Shown one piece after another: positions 21,797 through 30,020 of a stretch of DNA of 64,000 nucleotides. The stretch comes from Elusimicrobiota bacterium (GTDB lineage Bacteria; Elusimicrobiota; Elusimicrobia; UBA1565; UBA9628). The stretch covers positions 1 to 64,000 of the forward strand of contig JACQAZ010000032.1 of the NCBI GenBank assembly GCA_016194705.1, given 5' to 3'. Position 1 is the first letter of the stretch; each line of letters starts with the position of its first letter. The notes beneath the pieces are model-generated. The model saw only the letters and a list, made by a program, of their open reading frames with translations. It was not told the origin of the DNA and did not search any database. The position numbers and the translations under genes are program-made.

Positions 21797-23029
21797 ATGG
21801 ACTGGGAGGTCGTCGGGCTGTTCGTGCTGCTGGCCAAGGTCGTCGGCGAGACCCTCGCGGCCGCCGCGGCTTGGTCGATCGGACTTTTCTCGCTGTCGTT
21901 CTCGCTGGTCTCGATCGCGGCGGCCTACCGGTTCTTCCGCCTGAGGCGGCGGCCGGCGGTGTCGGCCCAGACTCCTCCCTCAGTGACCATACTCAAACCC
22001 ATCAAAGGCCTCGACCGGGACCTCGCCGAGAGCCTGCGCAGCTTCTGCCTCCTCGATTACCCCTGCTTCCAGCTCCTGTTCACATTGTCAAGTTCCGACG
22101 ACCCGGCCCTGCCCGCCCTCGAGTCGTTGAAGAAAGAGTTCCCGCGGATCGACATCGGCATCGTCGTCTCGAAGAGCAGGATCGGGTTCAACCCGAAGAT
22201 CAACAATCTCTCGAATGCCGCGCCGTTGATCAAGCATCCCCTCATCCTGATGTCGGATTCCGACGTCAAGGTCAGGCCGGATTTCCTGCGGCGGATGGTC
22301 GCCTGCCTCGAGGACCCCGGAACCGGCCTGGTCACCTGCTTTTACCAATCCACCACCCCGCGCGGGCTGTGGGCGCGGCTCGAGGCCCTCTCGGTCAACG
22401 CCCAGTTCCTGCCGCAGGCCGTCACGGCGGCGGCCTTCGGGATGCGCTTTGCGATGGGAGCGGCGATCCTCGTGCGGCGGGAGCTCTTCGAGAGCGTGGG
22501 GGGCTTCGCGCTGATGGCCGATCACCTCGCGGACGATTTCGTCCTCGGCGAAGCGGTGCGCTCGGCGGGTTTCCGCCTCGCGATCGCCGACTGCGTCGTC
22601 GATTCGACCCCCGACCTCGTCAACGGCATCGAGCATCTCCGCCACCAAGCCCGCTGGGCGAGGACCATACGCCTCTGCCGCCCCGCCGGCTATTTGGGGA
22701 CGGTCATGCTTCACGGGTTCTCCCTGCTGACCCTCAAGGTCCTGCTCTTCGGCCCCGACCGCTGGTCGCTGGCGCTCCTGGCCGCTCTTTGGGCGGCCAA
22801 AGGCGCCGCTCAGCTCGCCATCGCTCGGTTGGCCGGCTGCCGCCAGAGTTCCACGAGCGCGCTGCTCATCCCTTTGAGCGACTGGGTGGCTTTCGGCGCC
22901 TGGCTCTCCGGCTTTCGCGCGACCCAAGTGCTCTGGCGCGGCGAACTCTATACAGTCGAGACCCGAGGAAAACTGGTCCCGGTCCTGCCCCGGCCTCCCA
23001 AGATCGCGACGCCCGCGGCCGCCGATTAG
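21797..23029 (+). CDS. hpnI: hopanoid glycosyltransferase HpnI
   Basis: Membrane glycosyltransferase (ceramide glucosyltransferase-like, GT21) that transfers N-acetylglucosamine to bacteriohopanetetrol. The 410-residue protein has an N-terminal membrane segment (about 18-45), PPSVTILKPIKGLD, the DxD-type LILMSDSDVKV, DDFVLGEAV, HQARWARTIR (the QxxRW-like motif) and two or three C-terminal membrane segments. It follows hpnJ by 9 bp and precedes hpnL by 13 bp, so one operon is likely. Confidence 0.94.
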   Translation: MDWEVVGLFVLLAKVVGETLAAAAAWSIGLFSLSFSLVSIAAAYRFFRLRRRPAVSAQTPPSVTILKPIKGLDRDLAESLRSFCLLDYPCFQLLFTLSSSDDPALPALESLKKEFPRIDIGIVVSKSRIGFNPKINNLSNAAPLIKHPLILMSDSDVKVRPDFLRRMVACLEDPGTGLVTCFYQSTTPRGLWARLEALSVNAQFLPQAVTAAAFGMRFAMGAAILVRRELFESVGGFALMADHLADDFVLGEAVRSAGFRLAIADCVVDSTPDLVNGIEHLRHQARWARTIRLCRPAGYLGTVMLHGFSLLTLKVLLFGPDRWSLALLAALWAAKGAAQLAIARLAGCRQSSTSALLIPLSDWVAFGAWLSGFRATQVLWRGELYTVETRGKLVPVLPRPPKIATPAAAD

Positions 23030-23042
23030 GGCTTCGGCCGCG

Positions 23043-24038
23043 ATGAAGACACTGCAGCGCCTCATCGTCCTCGCGGGCCTGGCCACCATCGGCGTCCTCC
23101 TATGGCGCCTGAACCCGACGGCGGTCTGGGGCCAGGTCTCCTCGGTCGGCTGGGGCTTTCTGGCCATCCTCCCCTTCCAAATCTTCGACCACATGCTCAA
23201 CGCGCTGGGCTGGCGCTACGCCTTCGGCGCCGAGGACGCCGGCGACTTGCCGTTCTGGCTCCTGGTCAAGGTGCGCATCGCGGGCGACGGCGTCAACTAC
23301 CTGACCCCTTAGGGGACCATCGCGGGCGAACTCGTGCGCCCCGCCTTGCTCGGCGACGCCGCAACGCCTGCCGCCAAGAATTCCAGCGTCGCCGTCGCCA
23401 AGTTCGCCCAGGCCCTGGGGCAGATGGCCTTCATTCTCGTGGGCCTGATCTTCGTGCTCCTGGGCCGCCTCGACGTCCTCGCGGGCCGCGAACTCGCGTG
23501 GAGCGTGTGCGGGACGGTCCTTGCGATCGCCTTCATCGGCTCGGCCCTCTTCGTCCTGACCTCGTCGCGAAGCTGGAGCGAGCGATTGTGGCGCAGGAGC
23601 CCGCGAGTCGGCGCGCTGCGCGAGCAGATGCGCGGCTACCTGCGGCGCCACCCCGGCCGCTTCATGGCGTCTACGGTGTGCTTCATGCTGGGCTACGCCT
23701 GGGGAGGCCTCGAAGTTCTTCTGATCTGCTGGTGCATGGGCCTGCGCCTTTCACCTCTCGAGGCGCTGGCCGTCGAGGTCTTCTCGAACCTCGTGGATTC
23801 GATGACCTTCTTTGTGCCCGCCAAGGTCGGCACCCAGGAGGCCGGAAAAACCGCCATCTTCAAGCTTCTCGGCTATCGCGCGAGCCTTGGACTCTCCTTC
23901 GGCCTGATCCGACACACGCGCGAGGTCCTTTGGGCGTGCCTCGGATTCGCGCTCTACGCGCTCAGCGCGCGGCAGGCCGCGCCTCCGCCTCCAGGCCGAT
24001 CCCTTCTTCGGCCAAGGCCTCTCGCACGCGCGGACTGA
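23043..24038 (+). pseudogene. hpnL: hpnL-like membrane protein interrupted by an in-frame TAG
   Basis: Homologue of the hopanoid-associated HpnL/LPG-synthase-type membrane protein family. The frame from ATG 23043 reads well-conserved sequence to GDGVNYLTP, meets TAG at 23310-23312 (residue 90), then continues in the same frame with GTIAGELVRPALLGDA and intact membrane segments to 24038. Without the stop it would be a normal 331-residue protein. TAG is one base from TCG (Ser), the residue type expected there. It is either a recent nonsense mutation, a sequence error or readthrough; translation could restart at GTG 23334. The 3' end overlaps convergent hpnK by 77 bp. Confidence 0.85.
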
Positions 24039-24756
24039 GAAGAGCCTCGAGCTCGGTGACCGTGTGGTGTCCGGGCCGAGGCGCGTCGACGACACGCGAA
24101 CCGGGATCCGAGGAAGGATGGCAGTACGCCTCGCTCACGCCCTCCGGAAGATGCCGAATGAGCCACAAGAAATACTCCTCGCTCATCAGGCCCGAGCGCA
24201 GCAGCCCGAGCGTCCTCTCGGGGATCGCGAGTCCGGTCCCGTAGGGCCGCAGCCCGTCGCCCAGGCACCGGAAGACCGCGGCCACCGCCAGGCGCGCCGC
24301 GACGCGGCGGCGTTCGAAGCTCGCGCAAAGCCAGGCCTCCCCTCCGGGAAGCCTCAGACGCGGTATGCCGTATTCGCGCGCCAGGCTCGCCAGCGTCGGG
24401 AAGACCGTCGGGTGCACGTGGATGTTGCAGTGTCCGTCGGCGTGAGTGGCCTTGAGGCCGAAGGACAGCATTTTTTCGATCTGGCGCCGAATCTCGGGCT
24501 CGACGCGCGCGCGGTCGGCGGGAAAGAAGAAATACCGCAGGCCCCACGCGGCCGGATCGCCCGAGCAAAGATCGAGATGAAGGCCGACGCCCAGCCCCGG
24601 GTTCTCCTTGGCCAGGCTCACGGCCTGCGCTGCCGCGGGAGCGTCGACCATGAGGCTCGCGTAGCGGAGTATGCCGTCCCGGTAGGCCCTCACGACGGCC
24701 TCGTTGACCGCCGGGCTGATGCCGAAATCGTCGGCCGTGACGATGAGGCGCTTCAA
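23962..24756 (-). CDS. hpnK: hopanoid biosynthesis deacetylase HpnK (YdjC/ChbG family)
   Basis: Deacetylase of the YdjC fold, known to convert BHT-N-acetylglucosamine to BHT-glucosamine between the HpnI and HpnJ steps. The 264-residue protein has the metal-binding TADDFGIS near residue 7, GVGLHLDL, and HADGHCNIHVHPTVFPTL (about 118-135). The start is TTG 24756: homology begins at KRLIVTADDFG, and TTGA overlaps the stop of the upstream minor pilin gene, which indicates translational coupling to the pilus operon. The longer ATG-started frame is antisense translation. Confidence 0.9.
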   Translation of the reverse strand: MKRLIVTADDFGISPAVNEAVVRAYRDGILRYASLMVDAPAAAQAVSLAKENPGLGVGLHLDLCSGDPAAWGLRYFFFPADRARVEPEIRRQIEKMLSFGLKATHADGHCNIHVHPTVFPTLASLAREYGIPRLRLPGGEAWLCASFERRRVAARLAVAAVFRCLGDGLRPYGTGLAIPERTLGLLRSGLMSEEYFLWLIRHLPEGVSEAYCHPSSDPGSRVVDAPRPGHHTVTELEALLSPRVREALAEEGIGLEAEARPAAR

Positions 24757-25127
24757 GGGCAGGTGGGCGTGGCCTGGTCGGAATCGACGTAGAATTGGTA
24801 GGTCGTGCTGTTGATCAGCTTGACTCCCACCGTGGCCGCTCCCGCCTTCGTGCAGGTGCACGTGCAGGGAGCCGTCCCCGGGGCGCAGGTGTAACCCACG
24901 GTGGCCGCCGTGGCCACGTCGCAGGCTTGGTTGAGTCCGCTCTGCGTCCAAGCGCTGACCAGCGCCATCACGGAGCCGTCGTCGCTCTTGGTCTTGGAAA
25001 TGCCGTCGGCGAGCCTCTGTGTGGCCATCGAGCGGACCAGCATGAGGCGCGCCAACCCCGCGGAGATGATCATGACCACCACGGCGAGCACCAGCACGTA
25101 GGCCAGCACCGAGCCTTTTTGTTTCAT
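24753..25127 (-). CDS. minor pilin-like membrane protein (PilX position)
   Basis: A 124-residue protein, MKQKGSVLAYVLVLAVVVM at the N-terminus, with one hydrophobic helix like a pilin but without the canonical Glu5 prepilin motif. The C-terminal half is Cys-rich (CAPGTAPCTCTC, then a final CP). Its place after two minor prepilins fits a PilX/GspK-like initiator subunit of the pilus tip. ATG 25127 shares one base with the upstream stop. Confidence 0.65.
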   Translation of the reverse strand: MKQKGSVLAYVLVLAVVVMIISAGLARLMLVRSMATQRLADGISKTKSDDGSVMALVSAWTQSGLNQACDVATAATVGYTCAPGTAPCTCTCTKAGAATVGVKLINSTTYQFYVDSDQATPTCP

Positions 25128-25816
25128 CAATCGGAGGTGTTGTTGAAAGATTTGAGCATGTTGATCCGCGTATCGACCTTGTAGAAATGCGGGACGTACT
25201 GGCCCGGCCGGCCGGCGCCGTCGGCGGTCGGCGTCGAGTTGCCCACGATGTAGTGGACCTCGACGCCGTTGGTCACGCGCGACTTCATGAAGTAATAGCC
25301 GCCCACCCCCGACAACGCGTCGGAGCGCGAGATACCGTGGGTCGCCCCGTCCCCGGCTATCCACAGCTCGGCCGCGTTGGTGCCGCCGTTGGCGGTCCCG
25401 GCGGCGGTGCAGGCGGTGTAGGTCGGGGCCGGCGAGCAGGAGGCCACCGTGCCCGTCCAGCGGTAGATGTTGCCGAACCGCGTCGCGTCGACGCAGTAGA
25501 GGAAGTAGGTGATCGGGCCGTTGGTCAGCGGCCCCCCCGTCGCCGAGCCTTGGAACTTGGCCTCCCAATTGTAGCAGCCCCCGACCGTGTCGCCCGTAGG
25601 CGTCGCCGTGGTCGGGATGAAGAGATAGCTCGCCCCCTCGATGTCCTTGTTCATCCGGTCCAAGGCCGCCAAGGTCTGGCCGTTGACCTCGCCCTTGTGA
25701 GAGGCCTGCAGGTGCTGGCGGACCATGTTCGTCGACACCGAGACGATCGCGAGCATCACGACGACCGCCAGCGAGACGGCGATCAGGAGCTCGATCAAGG
25801 AGAACCCCCGTCTCAT
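25127..25816 (-). CDS. minor prepilin (PilW-like)
   Basis: A 229-residue prepilin. The cleavage and methylation motif MRRGFSLIELLIAV gives a short positively charged leader, cleavage after Gly4 and the conserved Glu5 of the mature helix. The length and position between a PilV-like and a PilX-like gene suggest a PilW-type minor pilin. The globular part is rich in Thr, Gly and Cys. ATG 25816 shares a base with the stop of the preceding gene. Confidence 0.85.
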   Translation of the reverse strand: MRRGFSLIELLIAVSLAVVVMLAIVSVSTNMVRQHLQASHKGEVNGQTLAALDRMNKDIEGASYLFIPTTATPTGDTVGGCYNWEAKFQGSATGGPLTNGPITYFLYCVDATRFGNIYRWTGTVASCSPAPTYTACTAAGTANGGTNAAELWIAGDGATHGISRSDALSGVGGYYFMKSRVTNGVEVHYIVGNSTPTADGAGRPGQYVPHFYKVDTRINMLKSFNNTSD

Positions 25817-26298
25817 CAAGGCTCCGTCCAGGTGACGCTGATGCTCACATTGGGCTGGTTGCCGTTGGTCAGGGCGGTGTTGGTGATCGTGTACGAGATG
25901 GCTCCGTTGAACGGCTGCACCTCGAACCACCCCGGCAGGAAATTCGTCAGCGTGTGGACGCCCGGGCTGAGCGCGTAGCAGGCGCCGCAGCTGTCGACGA
26001 TGACGCGGCCGTCCTCGCCCGTGGCGCCGTTGATGTACCACGACGCGACGCCCGGCGTCGTGCTCGTCGGGCCCGCGATCCGGTCGTTGGTGGCAGAGTA
26101 GTCGCCGGACACGTAGTTGGCCAGCATCTCGCTCAAGTGCCGCTGGCATTGGTTGGCGATGACCCGCCTGTCGATCTTGTTGCTGCTCTGCTGAGCCGTG
26201 ATCGCGATGCTGAAGACCGCGCTGCAGAGGATGGCGGTCAGCATCATCGAGATGATGACCTCCAAGAGCGTATAGCCGCTGCGTCCGGCCTTCTTCAT
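25816..26298 (-). CDS. minor prepilin (PilV/GspI-like)
   Basis: A 160-residue prepilin with the motif GRSGYTLLEVIISMMLTAI: cleavage after Gly8, Tyr in place of the usual Phe1, and Glu5 retained. The single hydrophobic N-terminal helix is followed by a Thr/Ser-rich globular domain with one close Cys pair (CGAC). It lies 31 bp downstream of the pilin gene and is coupled to the next minor prepilin. Confidence 0.85.
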   Translation of the reverse strand: MKKAGRSGYTLLEVIISMMLTAILCSAVFSIAITAQQSSNKIDRRVIANQCQRHLSEMLANYVSGDYSATNDRIAGPTSTTPGVASWYINGATGEDGRVIVDSCGACYALSPGVHTLTNFLPGWFEVQPFNGAISYTITNTALTNGNQPNVSISVTWTEP

Positions 26299-26329
26299 AC
26301 CCCCTCCGCGTCCCCGCGTCCGGCGCGCC

Positions 26330-26911
26330 CTAAGGCTGCACGGCGGCCGGCGCGCCCCCGATGCTGGTCACCACGCCCGAAGTTCCCACGCCGTAGCCCC
26401 ACGTTGTGTAAGGAGAAAGCGAGCCGACCCCGATGGTGCAAGAGACGCCCGCGGTCGTGCAGTTGGTCGCGTTCTTGCGCGCCGTGCAGGCGAGCAAGGT
26501 GGTCCCCTGCACCCCCATGCCTCCCGGCCAAGCCGAGTTGCAGAAGGTGCTGCCCGCCGGGGTGTCGGCCGCGAAGATGTAGGTCTTCTTGTCGAAGTCC
26601 TGCGGGGCCAGATACTTGCAGTAGACCAGATTGCAGGGGCTGCCGGGGGTGGTGTCGCAGGGATTCGGGATCGCTCCCGTACAAGCGGTCGTCAGATAAC
26701 CGGAATTGTACACCCCCCCGTGGTCGAGGGCGAACATGCGGTTGGTCGTGGCCACCATGTTCATGAGCGCCGCCGCGTCGTCGGCCTTGCTGGTCTCCAC
26801 CGAGCGCAGGTACTGCGGGATCGCGAAGGCCGCGAGTATTCCGATGATCGTGACGACGACCATCAGTTCCATCAAAGTGAAGCCGGCCTGAGCGCGAGTT
26901 ATGGGCTTCAT
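26330..26911 (-). CDS. pilA: type IV prepilin, probable major pilin
   Basis: A 193-residue prepilin. MKPITRAQAGFTLMELMVVV contains the processing site AG/FTLME with Glu5, followed by the typical hydrophobic stalk IIGILAAFAIPQYLRSVE. The globular domain has eight cysteines, suggesting several disulfides. It directly follows pilC (one shared base). It is the best candidate for the main structural pilin in this locus, but another major pilin gene elsewhere cannot be excluded. Confidence 0.85.
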   Translation of the reverse strand: MKPITRAQAGFTLMELMVVVTIIGILAAFAIPQYLRSVETSKADDAAALMNMVATTNRMFALDHGGVYNSGYLTTACTGAIPNPCDTTPGSPCNLVYCKYLAPQDFDKKTYIFAADTPAGSTFCNSAWPGGMGVQGTTLLACTARKNATNCTTAGVSCTIGVGSLSPYTTWGYGVGTSGVVTSIGGAPAAVQP

Positions 26912-28134
26912 CACTTGCCTCCGAACGTCGACAGTTTGAAGATGGGCAGGAAGACCGCCAGCACGATGGTCCCGACCAGGCCTCCGATGCCGACGACGAG
27001 GATGGGGTCGATGATCGCCGTGAAGCGCCGCGTGAACTGGTCGATCTGTTCGCGGTAGAAGCCCGAGAGGGTGACCAGCATGTCGGGCAGCTTGCCCGAC
27101 TCCTCGCCCATGAACATCATCTCGGTCACCAACGGCGGCAGCACGCCCGTCTTGCGGAAGGCGGCCGAGATCGACTTGCCGCTGGCGACGTCGTTCTTGA
27201 CGGATTTCAAGAGGCGCGAGAAGATGATGTTGTTGCCGAACACGCCCTCCAGGACCGAGATCGCGTTGAGGATGCTCACCCCCGACTCGATGAGCGTCGA
27301 GAGCGTCGTCAGAAGCCGCTCGATCATGATGTTCTTGATGAAGGCCCCGAAGAAAGGGATGTCGAAGATGATCTTCCACTTCGTCTCCTGGCCGATCTCG
27401 GTGGAGGTGTAGGCGCTCCAGATGAACCACAGCCCGATCACGACGAACGAGATCGCCGCGAGGTGGTTGACGAGCATCGTCGAGCAAAAGATGATGGCGG
27501 CCGTCAGCGGCGGGAGCTCGACGTTGAAGCTCTTGAATATCTCGGCGAAGACCGGCACGATCCGGACGATGAAGAAAGCCAGCACGCCCATCGACATGGT
27601 GCCCAGCACCGACGGGTAGGCCAGGGCCGTGATCACCTTCCCCGTCAGTTCCGCCTGGGCCTGGAGATAGTTGGCGATTTGCTTGAGCACCTTCGGGAGC
27701 TGGCCGCCCATCTCGCCGGCCTGAACGAGCGAGACCCAGAGGTTGTCGAAGGCCTTGGGGTGCTTCTCCAGGGCCTTGTAGAGGGCCGTGCCGCTGGCGA
27801 CGTCCTTGGTGACCTGGGCCAAAGCGAAGTGAAGTCCCTTGGAGCTCGAATGCTCGCCGAGCAAAGAGAGGGCGCGCACCAGGGGCACGCCGCCGTTGAG
27901 CAAGGTCGCCAGCTGCTCGGCGAAAAAGACCAGGTCCCGGGTCCCGACCGCGGCTCCCGATGCCCGGGCCTTGGTGCCGCCTTGGGTCTGGACCGTTTTT
28001 TCGGAGGTCAGGGAAAGGATAAAAAAACCCTTCCCCTGAAGCGCGGTGATGGCCTCGTTTTCGTCGGCCGCGTCGATCGCGCCGGAGGTGGTCTCTCCCT
28101 TGCTATCCTGGACCGTATAAGAGAAACGTCCCAT
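26911..28134 (-). CDS. pilC: type IV pilus inner-membrane platform protein PilC
   Basis: Polytopic T2SSF-family protein that transmits ATPase motion to the growing pilus. The 407-residue protein has the N-terminal ARC-like region (VQDSKGETTSGAIDA), two T2SSF domains (FFAEQLATLLNGGVPLVRAL near residue 70 and ERLLTTLSTLIESGVSIL near 272) and three membrane segments. It has its own strong promoter immediately upstream and an AAGGA ribosome-binding site. Confidence 0.95.
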   Translation of the reverse strand: MGRFSYTVQDSKGETTSGAIDAADENEAITALQGKGFFILSLTSEKTVQTQGGTKARASGAAVGTRDLVFFAEQLATLLNGGVPLVRALSLLGEHSSSKGLHFALAQVTKDVASGTALYKALEKHPKAFDNLWVSLVQAGEMGGQLPKVLKQIANYLQAQAELTGKVITALAYPSVLGTMSMGVLAFFIVRIVPVFAEIFKSFNVELPPLTAAIIFCSTMLVNHLAAISFVVIGLWFIWSAYTSTEIGQETKWKIIFDIPFFGAFIKNIMIERLLTTLSTLIESGVSILNAISVLEGVFGNNIIFSRLLKSVKNDVASGKSISAAFRKTGVLPPLVTEMMFMGEESGKLPDMLVTLSGFYREQIDQFTRRFTAIIDPILVVGIGGLVGTIVLAVFLPIFKLSTFGGK

Positions 28135-28145
28135 GTTTCCTTATG

Positions 28146-28174
28146 AGTGTAACAGGAGAGTCAGCCTTTGTCAA
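28146..28174 (-). promoter_or_regulatory. sigma-70 promoter of pilC and downstream pilin genes
   Basis: On the minus strand a consensus TTGACA (28174-28169), 17-bp spacer and TACACT (28151-28146) lie in the short pilB-pilC gap, 11 bases before the pilC ATG. The -10 continues as ACTCATAAGGAAA, almost identical to the sequence after the pilB -10 box. Confidence 0.75.
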
Positions 28175-28183
28175 TGGAAGGCG

Positions 28184-29947
28184 TCAGCCCTCGAAGGTGG
28201 TGACCGAGAGGACTTCTTCGGCGGTGGTCAGGCCCGTCAGGACCTTGCGCCAGCCGCTGGCCCTCAGGGTCCACATCCCATTCCTGTGGGCGACCTCGCG
28301 CAGGCGCGCCAAGTCCCCTCCGTACTTGTAGATGATCTCCTGCATCTCGGGGATGATGCGGTAGACCTCGTAGCAGGCCTTGCGTCCGATGTAGCCGGTC
28401 CGGGCGCACTTGTCGCACCCGCGCGGCTGGTAGAAGGTGACCGAGGCCGGATCGGGAGCCGCGTCGCCCAGCAGCGACTCCTTGAGGCACATCTCGAGCT
28501 CGGGTCCCGACGGCTTGTAGGGCTTCTTGCAGTTGGGGCAAAGCACGCGCACCAGGCGCTGGGCCGCGCACAGGGCCAGCGAGCTGGAAAGCAGAAACGG
28601 CTCGATCCCCAAGTCGATGAGGCGCACCACGGTGGACATGGCGTCGTTGGTGTGCAAAGTCGAGAGCACGAGGTGGCCGGTGAGCGCGGCGCGCAGGCAG
28701 GTCTGGGCGGTCTCCTGGTCGCGCACCTCGCCGACCAGGATGACGTCGGGGTCCTGGCGCAGGAAGGAGCGCAAGGCGGATGCGAAGGTCAGGCCGATGT
28801 TCGCGCGCACTTGGACCTGATTGAGGCCCTCGAGCTTGATCTCGACGGGGTCCTCGATGGTCATGAAGTTCATGTCGATGGTCTTGATCGTGTTGAGGAC
28901 CGAGTAGAGGGTGGTCGTCTTTCCGGAGCCCGTGGGGCCGGTCAGGAAGATCAGGCCGTGGGGAAGGGCCGCGGCGGTCAGGAAGTCCTCCTTCTGCTTG
29001 GGCTCGAAGCCGATCTTGTCGATGTTGAGCTCGACGGCGCCCTTGTCGAGTATGCGCATGACGACCTTCTCTCCGTAGACGGTCGGGCAGATCGAGACGC
29101 GCAGGTCGATGGGCCGGTTCTGCAATTTCACGGAGAAGGTCCCGTCCTGGGGCAGCCTTCTCTCGGCGATGTCCATCTTGGCGAGAATCTTGACGCGCGA
29201 GACCACGGCGAGGAAGGTCTTCTTCGGCGGGGCCATGCGCTCGTAGAGCACGCCGTCGATCCGGAAGCGCAGCATGACGCGCTCGTCGTAGCTTTCGAGG
29301 TGGATGTCCGAGGCGCGCTCGGCCACCGCCTGCTTGAGCACCGCGTTGACCAGCGAGACCACCGCCGCGTCCTTGGCCCCGGAGATCGCCTGGTCGAGGT
29401 CGAGCCTGTTCTCCGAGGTGTCGATCTCTTGGACCTCGTCGGTGTTGATCCCGGCGGCCGCAGCGCGATCAGATTCGTCGACGGTCTTCTCGATGAGGCT
29501 GGTGCCGCTCTGATAGAACTCGTCGATGGCCTTGAGGATCTGCGATTTCGTCGCGACGAAAGGCTGGATCTCGACTCGGCACATGACCCGGAGATTGTCC
29601 TGGAGGAGCACGTTGTCGGGCTCGGCCATGGCGACCGCGAGCACGTTCTCGTCGAGGAAGAGCGGCAGCACGAGATGCTCGCGCGCATAGGCCTCGGTCA
29701 CGACCTTCTCGAGGCTCTGCCCCTTCTCGACCTTGAGGATCTTGTTCTCGCGCGAGGCGTACGGGATGCCCATCTGCTTCGAAAGCGCCACCGCGATGGC
29801 CTCCTCGTTGGCGTAGCCGAGCTTGACGACGGCCTCCCCGAACAGGCATTTCGCTTGGGCCGCCGTCTTGATGGCCTTGTCGCGCTGCTCGGTCGTGATG
29901 ACCGCGCTGGCCACGAGGATGTCGGCCAACGCCATCTTCTGGTTCAT
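28184..29947 (-). CDS. pilB: type IV pilus extension ATPase PilB
   Basis: Hexameric ATPase that drives pilus polymerisation, cytoplasmic, docking on PilC. The 587-residue protein has an MshEN-type N-terminal domain (FGEAVVKLGYANEEAIAVAL near residue 35), which in relatives can bind c-di-GMP, then Walker A GPTGSGKTTTLYS, Asp box, Walker B DVILVGEVRD and His box LSTLHTNDA. A zinc-binding CPNCKKP...GCDKCARTGY follows near the C-terminus. It has a separate strong promoter with nearly no leader. Confidence 0.96.
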   Translation of the reverse strand: MNQKMALADILVASAVITTEQRDKAIKTAAQAKCLFGEAVVKLGYANEEAIAVALSKQMGIPYASRENKILKVEKGQSLEKVVTEAYAREHLVLPLFLDENVLAVAMAEPDNVLLQDNLRVMCRVEIQPFVATKSQILKAIDEFYQSGTSLIEKTVDESDRAAAAGINTDEVQEIDTSENRLDLDQAISGAKDAAVVSLVNAVLKQAVAERASDIHLESYDERVMLRFRIDGVLYERMAPPKKTFLAVVSRVKILAKMDIAERRLPQDGTFSVKLQNRPIDLRVSICPTVYGEKVVMRILDKGAVELNIDKIGFEPKQKEDFLTAAALPHGLIFLTGPTGSGKTTTLYSVLNTIKTIDMNFMTIEDPVEIKLEGLNQVQVRANIGLTFASALRSFLRQDPDVILVGEVRDQETAQTCLRAALTGHLVLSTLHTNDAMSTVVRLIDLGIEPFLLSSSLALCAAQRLVRVLCPNCKKPYKPSGPELEMCLKESLLGDAAPDPASVTFYQPRGCDKCARTGYIGRKACYEVYRIIPEMQEIIYKYGGDLARLREVAHRNGMWTLRASGWRKVLTGLTTAEEVLSVTTFEG

Positions 29948-29956
29948 TTCATTATG

Positions 29957-29984
29957 AGTATAGCCGGGTCGCGAAAAAAGTCAA
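29957..29984 (-). promoter_or_regulatory. sigma-70 promoter of pilB (near-leaderless)
   Basis: TTGACT (29984-29979), a 16-bp spacer and TATACT (29962-29957) on the minus strand; ATG 29947 is only 9 bases after the -10 box and no ribosome-binding site is present. Confidence 0.7.
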
Positions 29985-30020
29985 GGGCAGCCGCTGGAAA
30001 ACGCGAAATCGGAGCTCCGG

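Noticed and set aside
23310..23312. TAG recoding (stop codon reassigned to an amino acid) as a general feature
   Set aside because: No other gene in the window contains an internal TAG and no special element was seen after this one; a point mutation or error is simpler.
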